From positions 1 to 30,577 of the forward strand of contig DGZL01000132.1 of assembly GCA_002398515.1 (NCBI GenBank): a stretch of DNA of 30,577 bases. Reading direction: 5' to 3'. Made by a program: the position numbers and the translations under genes. Below, in pieces: positions 1 to 6,802 of the stretch (its first letter is position 1; each line of letters starts with the position of its first letter). Source of the DNA: Firmicutes bacterium UBA4981. Lineage in GTDB: Bacteria > Bacillota > SHA-98 > UBA4971. A model generated the notes under the pieces. The model did not search any database and was not told the DNA's origin. It saw only the letters and a program-made list of their open reading frames with translations.

Positions 1-321
1 ATTAAGGCTTTCTACATGAAACCCGACCCGTCAAGGCCTGAGGTTTGCCTGTCCGCTGACCTACTGGCGCCTGAAGGTTATGGCGAAATTGTCGGCGGCG
101 GCCAAAGGATTGACGACCCCCGGCTTCTCGCTGCGCGCATCAAGGAACATGATCTTCCTGAAGAGGCATACGCATGGTATATGGACCTCCGCAGGTTCGG
201 TTCTGTGCCCCACTCCGGGTTCGGCCTGGGACTAGAGCGTGTTGTCGCCTGGATATGCGGAACTGACCACATCAGAGAGACAACACCCTTCCCAAGGCTG
301 CTAAAAAGAATTTACCCATAA
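1..321 (+). CDS. asnS: Asparagine-tRNA ligase, C-terminal fragment (5' end outside window)
   Basis: This is the last 106 codons of a class IIb aminoacyl-tRNA synthetase, which charges tRNA(Asn) with asparagine in the cytoplasm. The reading frame is open from base 1, so the gene begins upstream of the window. Visible family signatures are the IKAFYMKPDP stretch, APEGYGEIVGGGQRIDD, and the class II motif 3 region WYMDLRRFGSVPHSGFGLGLER, in which the glycine-rich stretch and the final Arg contact ATP. The ending PFPRLLKRIYP is the usual AsnRS terminus. Asparaginyl- rather than aspartyl-specificity is judged from overall resemblance of this C-terminal block. The TAA stop at 319-321 touches the ribosome binding site of the next gene, so the two are probably co-transcribed. 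Confidence 0.93.
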   Translation: MKAFYMKPDPSRPEVCLSADLLAPEGYGEIVGGGQRIDDPRLLAARIKEHDLPEEAYAWYMDLRRFGSVPHSGFGLGLERVVAWICGTDHIRETTPFPRLLKRIYP

Positions 322-334
322 AGGAGGGGTTTAC

Positions 335-1876
335 GTGGCACGTCCTATTCTGACTCGGATGACTGCGGCAACCAAAGCAAGCCTGGTGGCTTTAATTGTC
401 ATTGTGCTTGCCTTGTCTTTGGGTATCCAGGCTGCAGGCATTCCTGCCACTGACGTTCCTTACGACATTGAGGCAAGCAGTAACCTGGAGGCAGGAATTG
501 ACTTCTTTCAATCGGGCAGGTTTGAAGATGCGATACGAGCTTTCTCTCGTGCAATTGAAAGTGAGCCTGAATGGCCTGAAGTGTGCGAAGTGTATACCTG
601 GCTCGGTTATGCCTACTTATGCAGGGGATGGACTTCCGAGGCGGAGAAGGCTTATTCCGAGAGTCTTGACAGAACAACGGATTCTGCTTTAAGACTCAGG
701 GCATTGCTGGCTCTGGGTCAGTTGCATTTGGATGATGGTAACTATGACAAAGCTGTTTCCATGTTTCTTGATGCTCTTCGGGTCTGTAGCGAGAAGGAGA
801 AAGCCATAGTCAAGACTTTGATTGGTATCGCAAATTACGAGGCAGGCAAGACTTTTGTCGCTAAAGAGATGTTTCAGGAAGTACTTGGCGAGTTTCCCCA
901 TGATCCTGTCCCTGACTATTACGTTCAGCTAATAGAATATGCTGAGAAAAAGAAGAGTGTGCTGTTTCCCACGAAGCCTCAGTTAGGGAGGAAGGGAGCT
1001 GCTGCAAAGAAAACCGGACAGGGGGCGCCTGATCTCCGAGGCGTAGTCCTCGTCAATTCCGGCGCTAAGTATACTATGACTCCCCATGTTAGCCTGACTC
1101 TGGGTACAGAGACTGACGTTCTGTTAGAAGGGTTCTTCCTTTCTGCAGGGGATGACAGTTTCAGGTGGCACAATTGGCAGTCAATGAATATTGAGTGGAT
1201 ACTCCGGGGAGAGGAAGACGGGGCAAAGAAGATCAATGTAGTCTACTATACGGAGGACTTTGACCAAACGGCAATCGCAGATACGTCCATTGCGCTTGAC
1301 AGGAGGCCTCCGTGGGGTTCGTTTGGGATAAACGATGGCGAGAAGTACACCAATAACACGTTAGTTAGGTTGAATTTCAGTGTCTATGATAAGTTGAGCG
1401 GCGTTGCGGGTATCTGCCTTAGTAACGACGGTATGGCGTGGACTGACTGGATGACGTACCGAAGTTCCATTTATAACTGGCAACTGCCTCCCGGAGACGG
1501 CACGAAAAAGGTGTACGCCCGTGTCCATGATGGCGCAGGGAACATATCAGGTGTCATCACTTCAGCAATCCAGTTGGATACAACTCCTCCTCTGCTCTGG
1601 TTCATCAACTTGAAGCATCTAAGTCCCACGTCAGTGGAAATTACTTGGATGACTGACGAGGACTGTGATTCGGCTGTCGAGTTTAGACTGGATACTGACA
1701 GGAGGCAGACTGTCACTGTCCGAGACGACAAGTTGACTACTCATCACGTAATTTGCCTTGAAGACCTTAAGCCATCCACCAAGTATCGGTTTAAGGCCGT
1801 TTCGCGTGATCTTGCCGGAAATCTCTCTGTCTCACGGGAATACTCATTTGTTACGAAGGCTCAGAATGAGAAGTGA
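335..1876 (+). CDS. Membrane-anchored TPR, Ig-like and fibronectin type III protein
   Basis: The protein has 513 residues, starts at GTG 335, and has the ribosome binding site AAGGAGGGG at 321-329. Residues 15-34 form a hydrophobic signal anchor, so the rest should lie outside the cytoplasmic membrane. Residues about 48-190 look like three to four TPR units (for example the FFQSGRFEDAIRAFSRAIE type), a protein-binding scaffold. A basic linker (about 205-230) follows. Two similar beta-sandwich segments come next (about 235-325 and 326-418), each opening with an NxGxKYT-like motif and the second ending in DTTPP. A fibronectin III-like domain (about 419-510) closes the protein with LKPSTKYRFKAVSRD. 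No enzymatic motif is visible. It sits 13 nt after asnS and 48 nt before the FAD protein. A surface or periplasmic adhesion or scaffold role is inferred from domains only. Confidence 0.72.
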   Translation: MARPILTRMTAATKASLVALIVIVLALSLGIQAAGIPATDVPYDIEASSNLEAGIDFFQSGRFEDAIRAFSRAIESEPEWPEVCEVYTWLGYAYLCRGWTSEAEKAYSESLDRTTDSALRLRALLALGQLHLDDGNYDKAVSMFLDALRVCSEKEKAIVKTLIGIANYEAGKTFVAKEMFQEVLGEFPHDPVPDYYVQLIEYAEKKKSVLFPTKPQLGRKGAAAKKTGQGAPDLRGVVLVNSGAKYTMTPHVSLTLGTETDVLLEGFFLSAGDDSFRWHNWQSMNIEWILRGEEDGAKKINVVYYTEDFDQTAIADTSIALDRRPPWGSFGINDGEKYTNNTLVRLNFSVYDKLSGVAGICLSNDGMAWTDWMTYRSSIYNWQLPPGDGTKKVYARVHDGAGNISGVITSAIQLDTTPPLLWFINLKHLSPTSVEITWMTDEDCDSAVEFRLDTDRRQTVTVRDDKLTTHHVICLEDLKPSTKYRFKAVSRDLAGNLSVSREYSFVTKAQNEK

Positions 1877-1924
1877 GATGCTTAGGTAATTTACGGCTAT
1901 CAAGGTGAGGGAGCGGGTAGGTAA

Positions 1925-3334
1925 ATGACGACACACAGAACAGGCGAATCGTATGACGTGATCATTATCGGTGCAGGTCCTGCCGGCATATTCTCCGGGC
2001 TTGAGCTGGCTCGAGGCAGGAACGGGCAGATTAGTGTTGCCATCATTGAGAAAGGCCCTGATATCGACGCGAGGATATGTCCTTCTACTGAGGGGAGGTC
2101 TGCATGTAGGAGATGCGACCCTTGCAGTGTAGTGTCGGGCTGGGGTGGAGCAGGCGCATTCAGCGACGGAAAGCTGACTCTTTCAACTCAGGTAGGCGGG
2201 ATGCTGGACATCTATACAGGCGAGGCCAAGCTAAGAGAGCTTATTAGTTATGTGGACCGGGTTTACCTTGACTTCGGAGCTCCGACACAGGTATGGGGTG
2301 AGGACGAAGAAGCCATACATGAAATGGATCGCAAGGCTATTCTTGCTGAGCTTAAGCTAATCCCTGCGCCCATCAGGCATCTGGGCACCGGCAAAACGAA
2401 AAAAATCCTGGAAGGCATGAAGGAAGAGCTCAGGCGATCCGCTGACATCATCCTAGGTGAGAGCGCAGAGAGAATTCTGGTCGAAGACAACAAGGTAGTA
2501 GGTGTTCTGACTTCGAAAGGCCGTGTGATTAGGGGGTCTTATGTAATTGCTGCGCCGGGTAGGGACGGAGCGGAATGGTTGTCAGAGGAGGCCCACAGAC
2601 TGGGCTTATCCATGGCTATTAATCCTGTGGATATCGGTGTCCGGGTGGAGCTTCCGGCTGTGGTGGCAGAGCCGTTGACCGATGTGTCTTATGAGTCGAA
2701 ACTGGTTTATCACTCTCGATCCTTTGATGACAAAGTCAGGACGTTTTGTATGTGTCCCTACGGTCAAGTCGTCACTGAGAGTTCAGACGGGCTTATTACG
2801 GTAAACGGGCATACTCACTCAGAGAGAAAGACTGAAAACACCAACTTCGCTCTCTTGGTGAGCAAGACCTTTACTGAGCCCTTTAATGACCCTATCGCAT
2901 ACGGGAAATATGTGGCCGGCCTGGCGAACCTTCTGGGTAACGGCGTAATTGTGCAAAGGCTTGGGGACCTGATAAACGGGAGAAGATCCATTAAAGAGCG
3001 AATCGCAAAAGGAACTGTCATCCCTACGCTAAAGGACGCAACGCCGGGCGACCTCAGCCTGGTGTTCCCGTATAGACACCTTGTCAGTATCATGGAAATG
3101 CTAAAAGCTCTGGATGCAGTTGCGCCCGGGGTCTATGGTCGTAACACTCTGCTTTATGGCGTAGAGGTGAAATTCTACTCGTCGAGATTGTCAGTCACGC
3201 AGGCCTTGGAGACTCAAGTAGGGAACCTATTTGCCATAGGAGACGGCGCAGGCGTTACCCGTGGACTTATGCAGGCATCAGCTTCGGGTGTCGTGGCTGC
3301 TCGCGAAATACTGAGCAGGCTTGACAAAATGTAG
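1925..3334 (+). CDS. FAD-dependent dehydrogenase of the COG2509 type
   Basis: This 469-residue flavoprotein is of unassigned substrate. The N-terminal Rossmann motif GAGPAG (residues 16-21, after the DVIII strand) binds FAD. A cysteine cluster C52-x8-C61-x2-C64-x2-C67 precedes the GWGGAGAFSDGKL segment that marks this family. The C-terminal FAD motif is NLFAIGDGAGVTRGLMQASASG, where the Asp contacts the ribityl chain. Length is normal for the family. The start is ATG 1925; AAGGTGAGG at 1902-1910 is a candidate ribosome binding site, but it lies about 14 nt upstream, which is long. The gene is followed by a 362-nt non-coding stretch with its own promoter, so it is probably the last gene of the transcription unit carrying asnS. 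Electron donor and acceptor cannot be told from sequence. Confidence 0.85.
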   Translation: MTTHRTGESYDVIIIGAGPAGIFSGLELARGRNGQISVAIIEKGPDIDARICPSTEGRSACRRCDPCSVVSGWGGAGAFSDGKLTLSTQVGGMLDIYTGEAKLRELISYVDRVYLDFGAPTQVWGEDEEAIHEMDRKAILAELKLIPAPIRHLGTGKTKKILEGMKEELRRSADIILGESAERILVEDNKVVGVLTSKGRVIRGSYVIAAPGRDGAEWLSEEAHRLGLSMAINPVDIGVRVELPAVVAEPLTDVSYESKLVYHSRSFDDKVRTFCMCPYGQVVTESSDGLITVNGHTHSERKTENTNFALLVSKTFTEPFNDPIAYGKYVAGLANLLGNGVIVQRLGDLINGRRSIKERIAKGTVIPTLKDATPGDLSLVFPYRHLVSIMEMLKALDAVAPGVYGRNTLLYGVEVKFYSSRLSVTQALETQVGNLFAIGDGAGVTRGLMQASASGVVAAREILSRLDKM

Positions 3335-3362
3335 GCCGAGCTTGCATTAAAGTAAGTTCTGC

Positions 3363-3391
3363 TTGACTTGAGCTTTGGTATATTCTATACT
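3363..3391 (+). promoter_or_regulatory. Vegetative promoter of the ABC exporter leader RNA
   Basis: TTGACT at 3363-3368 is followed by exactly 17 nt and TATACT at 3386-3391, each one mismatch from the sigma-A consensus. Transcription should begin near 3398, which gives an untranslated leader of roughly 300 nt before the ABC ATPase gene. No comparable promoter is seen between the downstream terminator and that gene, so this is the likely source of its transcript. Confidence 0.75.
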
Positions 3392-3462
3392 CAAGACATA
3401 ATCTTTAGAGGAAAATCATTCAATAAAAGGTATTAGAATGAATCAGGAAGGGGGGTCGCAAA

Positions 3463-3519
3463 ATGATCAAAACCAGGTTGGAAGTTGTTATGGTAACACG
3501 ACCCCACCTTGACTGTTGA
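3463..3519 (+). CDS. Possible 18-codon leader peptide in the ABC exporter leader
   Basis: The open frame encodes MIKTRLEVVMVTRPHLDC. It has a strong purine-rich ribosome binding site (GGAAGGGGGG at 3446-3455) placed 7 nt before ATG. It lies about 65 nt downstream of the predicted transcription start and ends before the first strong hairpin. Its codons overlap segment 2 (3497-3505) of the alternately pairing elements, which is the arrangement expected of a leader peptide whose ribosome occupancy controls RNA folding. There is no run of a single amino acid, so if it is a leader peptide it is more like the stalling type upstream of drug-resistance genes than a biosynthetic attenuator. Translation is not proven. 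A different 24-codon frame beginning at ATG 3438 lacks a good binding site. Confidence 0.4.
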   Translation: MIKTRLEVVMVTRPHLDC

Positions 3520-3604
3520 CTGGAAAATAATGTCATGGTCGTGGGTCGGATACACCCACGACCTTTTGACTATGATAGGCTGTTAATTGCCTGTGTCATT
3601 TCAG

Positions 3605-3636
3605 AGAGCCGTGGGAAATCCCGCGGCTCTTTTTTT
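3605..3636 (+). terminator. Rho-independent terminator in the ABC exporter leader
   Basis: An 11-bp stem (AGAGCCGTGGG at 3605-3615 with CCCGCGGCTCT at 3620-3630, one G-U pair) has a 4-nt loop and is followed directly by seven T residues. It is textbook strong. It sits 60 nt before the ABC ATPase start and after the leader promoter, so it most likely acts as a conditional terminator. Confidence 0.85.
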
Positions 3637-3696
3637 GGTCTGCTTTTCCCTTTGGATTGCTGTGGGTTTGATATGAGAAAGTGAGGCTTGGTTGAA

Positions 3697-4551
3697 ATGT
3701 CGTCCGCGCTGGAATGTCATAATGCCAGGAAGGTTTTCTATGTAAAAAGGGAAAGGAAGAACGGCTCTATTCTGAGTCGTCTTTTCGCCAGGCTAATACC
3801 TAAATACAAGATGGTAGAGGCGGTAGATAGGCTTACTTTTCACGTGGAGCCAGGTGAGATATTCGGTATCTTGGGTCCTAACGGCTCAGGGAAATCGACT
3901 CTGATACGACTGATTTCAACACTTCTTCTGCCTGATGAAGGTTGCATCACGGTTTTCGGGCATGATGTGGTCAAGGAGAGATTCCAGGTTAGGAAGTTAA
4001 TCAACAGGGTTTCAGTGGACGCTGCCTTCTTCAAGGGGCTTTCCGCTATGGAGAATCTAAGCTATACTGCGAGACTATACGACCTTGACAAAGGCGCTTG
4101 GCAGGATACGGCTGCCGACATCCTTGAACGCTTAGGCCTGAAAACCGACAAGCTTCATGAACCCCTGGAGGATCTCTCCAGAGGAATGCAGCAAAAAATC
4201 GCAGTGGCCAGGGCTCTTCTTACCCGTCCCTTGTTGTTGCTTCTGGATGAGCCTACCACTGGATTAGATCCTGTTTCCAAGAAAGAGGTTCAGGATTTTG
4301 TCTTGGAAGAGAGGGCGCTTCGCGGGACAACTGTAGTCCTTACTACCCATGACATGCAGGAGGCTGATAGGCTCTGTGACAGGATTGCCATTATCGACTA
4401 TGGCAGGTTCGTGGCCATGGATACGCCGGGAGGCCTCAAATCACAGGTGTCACCTAATGGTGAGGACGTAACCTTAGAAGAAGTCTTTTTTGCGCTGACA
4501 GGGAAGAGACTGAAAGATAACGGGAAACCCGAAAACGGAGACGTGCGTTGA
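3697..4551 (+). CDS. ABC-2 type exporter, ATP-binding subunit
   Basis: This 284-residue nucleotide-binding protein energises export through the permease encoded next. Seen are Walker A GPNGSGKS, the signature LSRGMQQKIAVARAL, Walker B LLLLDEPTTGLD and the switch His in TTHDMQEADRLCD, all intact. The class (NatA/DrrA-like, one domain, C-terminal extension) points to efflux of a drug, ion or lipid, or to membrane integrity; the substrate cannot be read. ATG 3697 is preferred because AAAGTGAGG (3678-3686) lies 10 nt upstream; an in-frame TTG at 3688 would almost touch that site. Expression is probably set by the leader and terminator just upstream. The permease gene begins 29 nt after the stop. 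Confidence 0.9.
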   Translation: MSSALECHNARKVFYVKRERKNGSILSRLFARLIPKYKMVEAVDRLTFHVEPGEIFGILGPNGSGKSTLIRLISTLLLPDEGCITVFGHDVVKERFQVRKLINRVSVDAAFFKGLSAMENLSYTARLYDLDKGAWQDTAADILERLGLKTDKLHEPLEDLSRGMQQKIAVARALLTRPLLLLLDEPTTGLDPVSKKEVQDFVLEERALRGTTVVLTTHDMQEADRLCDRIAIIDYGRFVAMDTPGGLKSQVSPNGEDVTLEEVFFALTGKRLKDNGKPENGDVR

Positions 4552-4580
4552 CTCACATTCATGTAAATCAGTAGGGAGAG

Positions 4581-5396
4581 ATGGTGCTCGTGTTAGAGAT
4601 CAATAAGGAGCTCCGCAGGAGCTATGCTTTAGTCGAGCGAAACTTCAACCTGATAAAGAGATACCTCGGCTGGGAAGTTGTGTTTATGGTCTACACAGTC
4701 GTGAACACGCTGACAATAGCGTTTATCGGCTTGTCTCCTGACGGTTCAGGACAGGATAAAGTCCTTTACCTTGTGGTCGGGGCTTTGCTTTGGGGATTCT
4801 TGTCCGTTCTGTTCCACGAAGTCGCTGAGTCCGTCCAGTGGGAGCGGTGGGAAGGGACAATTGAGTACTCTTTCATGGCGCCTATGAGAAGACTTACATA
4901 TCTCGGTGGAGTATGCTTATTTGCTGCGGCTTACGGAGCCATAAGGACGGTAATAGTCATGTTTGCCGTAGTCGGCATCTTTAACCTGGATCTTAGCTCA
5001 GCGAACCTTCTTTCAGGACTTATTGTGCTTCTTCTGTCGAGTCTGTCATTTATCGGGGTAGGACTCATGGCTGCGACGCTTCCTTTGATGTCAGCTGAGA
5101 AAGGATCCCAAGCAGCCCACATACTGGAGGCTGCGATCTTGTTAGTCTCAGGTGTATATTACGACGTAAGTGTGTTGCCTGCTTGGATGCAAAATCTGTC
5201 TCTGATATCACCTGCTACTTATACGTTGAGGGCAGCGCGGGCAGCGCTTCTGCGTGGAGCGTCTCTCCATGACATAAGAAGTGAGCTGCTGATTCTCTTG
5301 GCCACCGGGGTGATTCTGATCCCTTTGGGATTGCTTGTGTTCAACCGGGCTGAGCTCTATGCCATGCGCACCGGGAAGTTGAAGCGGAGTGGCTAA
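4581..5396 (+). CDS. ABC-2 type exporter, permease subunit
   Basis: This 271-residue integral membrane protein has about six hydrophobic segments (for example WEVVFMVYTVVNTLTIAFIG, LYLVVGALLWGFLSVLF, LILLATGVILIPLGLLVF). The region ILEAAILLVSGVYYDVSVLP, followed by ISPATYTLRAARAALL, is the conserved C-terminal part of ABC-2 permeases of the DrrB/NodJ type. It should pair with the ATPase before it. The ribosome binding site GGGAGAG ends directly at ATG 4581, which is too close, so GTG 4584 or GTG 4590 in the same frame may be the true start. The gene is followed by a long inverted repeat (5452-5501) and then by the independent rpmE promoter, so the exporter operon probably has two genes. Confidence 0.88.
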   Translation: MVLVLEINKELRRSYALVERNFNLIKRYLGWEVVFMVYTVVNTLTIAFIGLSPDGSGQDKVLYLVVGALLWGFLSVLFHEVAESVQWERWEGTIEYSFMAPMRRLTYLGGVCLFAAAYGAIRTVIVMFAVVGIFNLDLSSANLLSGLIVLLLSSLSFIGVGLMAATLPLMSAEKGSQAAHILEAAILLVSGVYYDVSVLPAWMQNLSLISPATYTLRAARAALLRGASLHDIRSELLILLATGVILIPLGLLVFNRAELYAMRTGKLKRSG

Positions 5397-5451
5397 GGGC
5401 CTGGGGCTTTGCGTTCGGGGCTAAGCATCCGGTGGGCTCTATACCGCTCAC

Positions 5452-5501
5452 TGTCCTATTTTCGATCACCTAGGCCCCGATCAGTGGTCGAAAATAGGAC
5501 A
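5452..5501. repeat. 18-bp inverted repeat, possible bidirectional terminator or small palindromic element
   Basis: The arms TGTCCTATTTTCGATCAC (5452-5469) and GTGGTCGAAAATAGGACA (5484-5501) are complementary at 17 of 18 positions, the exception being a G-U pair in RNA. The loop is 14 nt. The helix is much stronger than an ordinary terminator but lacks a proper T run (CGGTTTCTT follows). It separates the ABC operon from the rpmE promoter, whose -35 lies only 14 nt further on. It may be a terminator, a protein-binding site or a repeat-family element. No second copy is seen in this window. Confidence 0.6.
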
Positions 5502-5514
5502 CGGTTTCTTATCA

Positions 5515-5543
5515 TTGATGGCCTATAGTGTCTGTGCTATAAT
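5515..5543 (+). promoter_or_regulatory. Vegetative promoter of the rpmE-prfA-prmC unit
   Basis: TTGATG (5515-5520), a 17-nt spacer and a perfect TATAAT (5538-5543) predict a start near 5550, about 50 nt before the L31 start codon. No terminator is evident from here to prmC, so the promoter may serve rpmE, the DUF1385 gene, prfA and prmC together. Confidence 0.72.
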
Positions 5544-5600
5544 AACTAATTGGCGAGGTTGCAGCTATTGACTGCATAGGCTGGTAGGGAGGTGGACTTG

Positions 5601-5804
5601 TTGAAGAAGGGAATACATCCTGAATACTCTATGACTACTATTACATGCGCATGTGGCGAGAAGTTTGAGGTTGGCTCCACTCGCAAGGATATGCGGGTAG
5701 AGATCTGCTCAAAGTGCCACCCTATGTTTACAGGAAAACAGAGGATCGTAGACACAGGAGGCCGAGTGGAACGTTTCATGAAGAGGCATGGTCTGGATAA
5801 GTAA
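5601..5804 (+). CDS. rpmE: Ribosomal protein L31 (zinc-binding type)
   Basis: This 67-residue large-subunit protein bridges the 50S and 30S subunits. The start is the TTG at 5601, because it restores the canonical N-terminus MKKGIHPEY and lies 7 nt after the binding site AGGGAGGTG (5586-5594); an upstream GTG at 5592 lies inside that site. The zinc ligands are kept: C16 and C18 in the TCACGE stretch, then C37 and C40 in CSKCHP. This is therefore the C+ form used when zinc is plentiful, and not the zinc-independent paralogue. The family ending TGGRVERFMKR is present. It is the first gene after its own promoter and lies 57 nt before the DUF1385 gene, as in many clostridial genomes. Confidence 0.95.
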   Translation: MKKGIHPEYSMTTITCACGEKFEVGSTRKDMRVEICSKCHPMFTGKQRIVDTGGRVERFMKRHGLDK

Positions 5805-5861
5805 GATTCCACACCGAGACTTCTGAAGATTGGTAGCGACTGTCGCTGGGGGGGGCATAAT

Positions 5862-6740
5862 TTGAGCAAGGAGTTCTCCTATGGCGGCCAGGCTGTCATA
5901 GAAGGCGTAATGATGCGGGGCAGGCATAACATAGCGATTGCAGTAAGAAAACCTGACCTGAGTATCGTAGTAGAGAATAAGGGCACAAAGACGCTGGCTG
6001 AAAGGTATCCTGTATTCGGATTGCCCATAATAAGGGGAGTTTGCGCGTTTGTTGAAACATTGATAATAGGCTTCAGCGCGCTCATGTTTTCAGCGGATCA
6101 AGCCAGCGGTACGGAAGAAGAAGAGCAGCTGAAACCCTGGGAGCTTGCGCTGACCGTTATAGTGTCTTTCGCGCTTTTCGTCGGCCTTTTTATTGTGCTT
6201 CCTAATGTTGTTGCAGTCTGGATTCAGAGAACCGTCCATAACAGGGTCTTAGTAAATCTAGCAGAAGGCATGTTCAGGATTGTCCTGTTTATCACGTATA
6301 TTGTGGCAGTATCGAGGATCGAAGATATTCAGCGAGTCTTTCAGTACCATGGAGCTGAACACAAAGTCATTCATACCTTCGAAGCAGGAGAACAGCTTTC
6401 CGTGGAAAATGCGAAGACCCATACAATTCTTCATCCTCGATGCGGCACTGCGTTTTTGCTTATTGTTATGGTCACGATGGTGCTGGTATTTTCAGTGCTT
6501 CTTCGCTCCACCACCCTGGCCATGCGAATTCTTACTCGACTTGCGTTATTACCGGTTGTAACCGGGATATCATATGAAGTGATTAAACTTGCGGGCAGGC
6601 CTAATCCGCCGAAGTTCATTCAATGGATAATAGCGCCTGGACTCTGGCTGCAGAAACTCACCTGTAAAGAGCCGGAAGAAGATCAGATAGAAGTGGCAAT
6701 TCAGGCTCTTACGAGCGTGCTTGAGGCTGACGGCGCTTAG
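5862..6740 (+). CDS. DUF1385 (YqhQ-like) membrane protein
   Basis: The protein has 292 residues with about five membrane segments (for example LALTVIVSFALFVGLFIVLP, MFRIVLFITYIVAVS and FLLIVMVTMVLVFSVLL). Hallmarks of the family are the N-terminal YGGQAVIEGVMMRGR, the central FQYHGAEHKVIHTFE and HPRCGTAFL. The His, Glu and Cys residues of the last two look like a metal or active site, but no function is established for the family that I can cite. The start is TTG 5862 behind a G-rich site (GGGGGGGGC, 5848-5856). It lies between rpmE and prfA, a neighbourhood common in Clostridia, and is likely co-transcribed with them. Confidence 0.88.
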   Translation: MSKEFSYGGQAVIEGVMMRGRHNIAIAVRKPDLSIVVENKGTKTLAERYPVFGLPIIRGVCAFVETLIIGFSALMFSADQASGTEEEEQLKPWELALTVIVSFALFVGLFIVLPNVVAVWIQRTVHNRVLVNLAEGMFRIVLFITYIVAVSRIEDIQRVFQYHGAEHKVIHTFEAGEQLSVENAKTHTILHPRCGTAFLLIVMVTMVLVFSVLLRSTTLAMRILTRLALLPVVTGISYEVIKLAGRPNPPKFIQWIIAPGLWLQKLTCKEPEEDQIEVAIQALTSVLEADGA

Positions 6741-6802
6741 GTAAGGCTGATTGACGTGTGCCGGGGCCCGGTATGCCGTTTCCCTCAAGGGGGTGAGATG
6801 TG

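Larger units (their letters stand above)
3398..3696 (+). promoter_or_regulatory. Attenuator-like structured leader upstream of the ABC exporter
   Basis: This gene-free stretch holds five complementary segments. Segment 1 is GGGGTCG (3452-3458). Segment 2 is CACGACCCC (3497-3505). Segment 3 is GGTCGTGGGT (3537-3546). Segment 4 is ACCCACGACC (3554-3563). Segment 5 is the 5' arm of the terminator (3605-3615). Pairs 1:2, 2:3 and 3:4 are mutually exclusive. Segment 4 can also pair through CCCACG with the CGTGGG shared by segment 3 and the terminator arm, giving a potential antiterminator. Hairpin 3:4 is a perfect 10-bp stem with a 7-nt loop. A terminator lying between the only visible promoter and the gene implies regulated readthrough. 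The inducing signal is unknown. The architecture is read from sequence; the mechanism is inference. Confidence 0.55.

Noticed and set aside
3398..3696. T-box or a known metabolite riboswitch before the ABC exporter
   Set aside because: No T-box antiterminator motif or recognisable riboswitch core was seen, and the downstream genes do not belong to amino-acid or cofactor synthesis.
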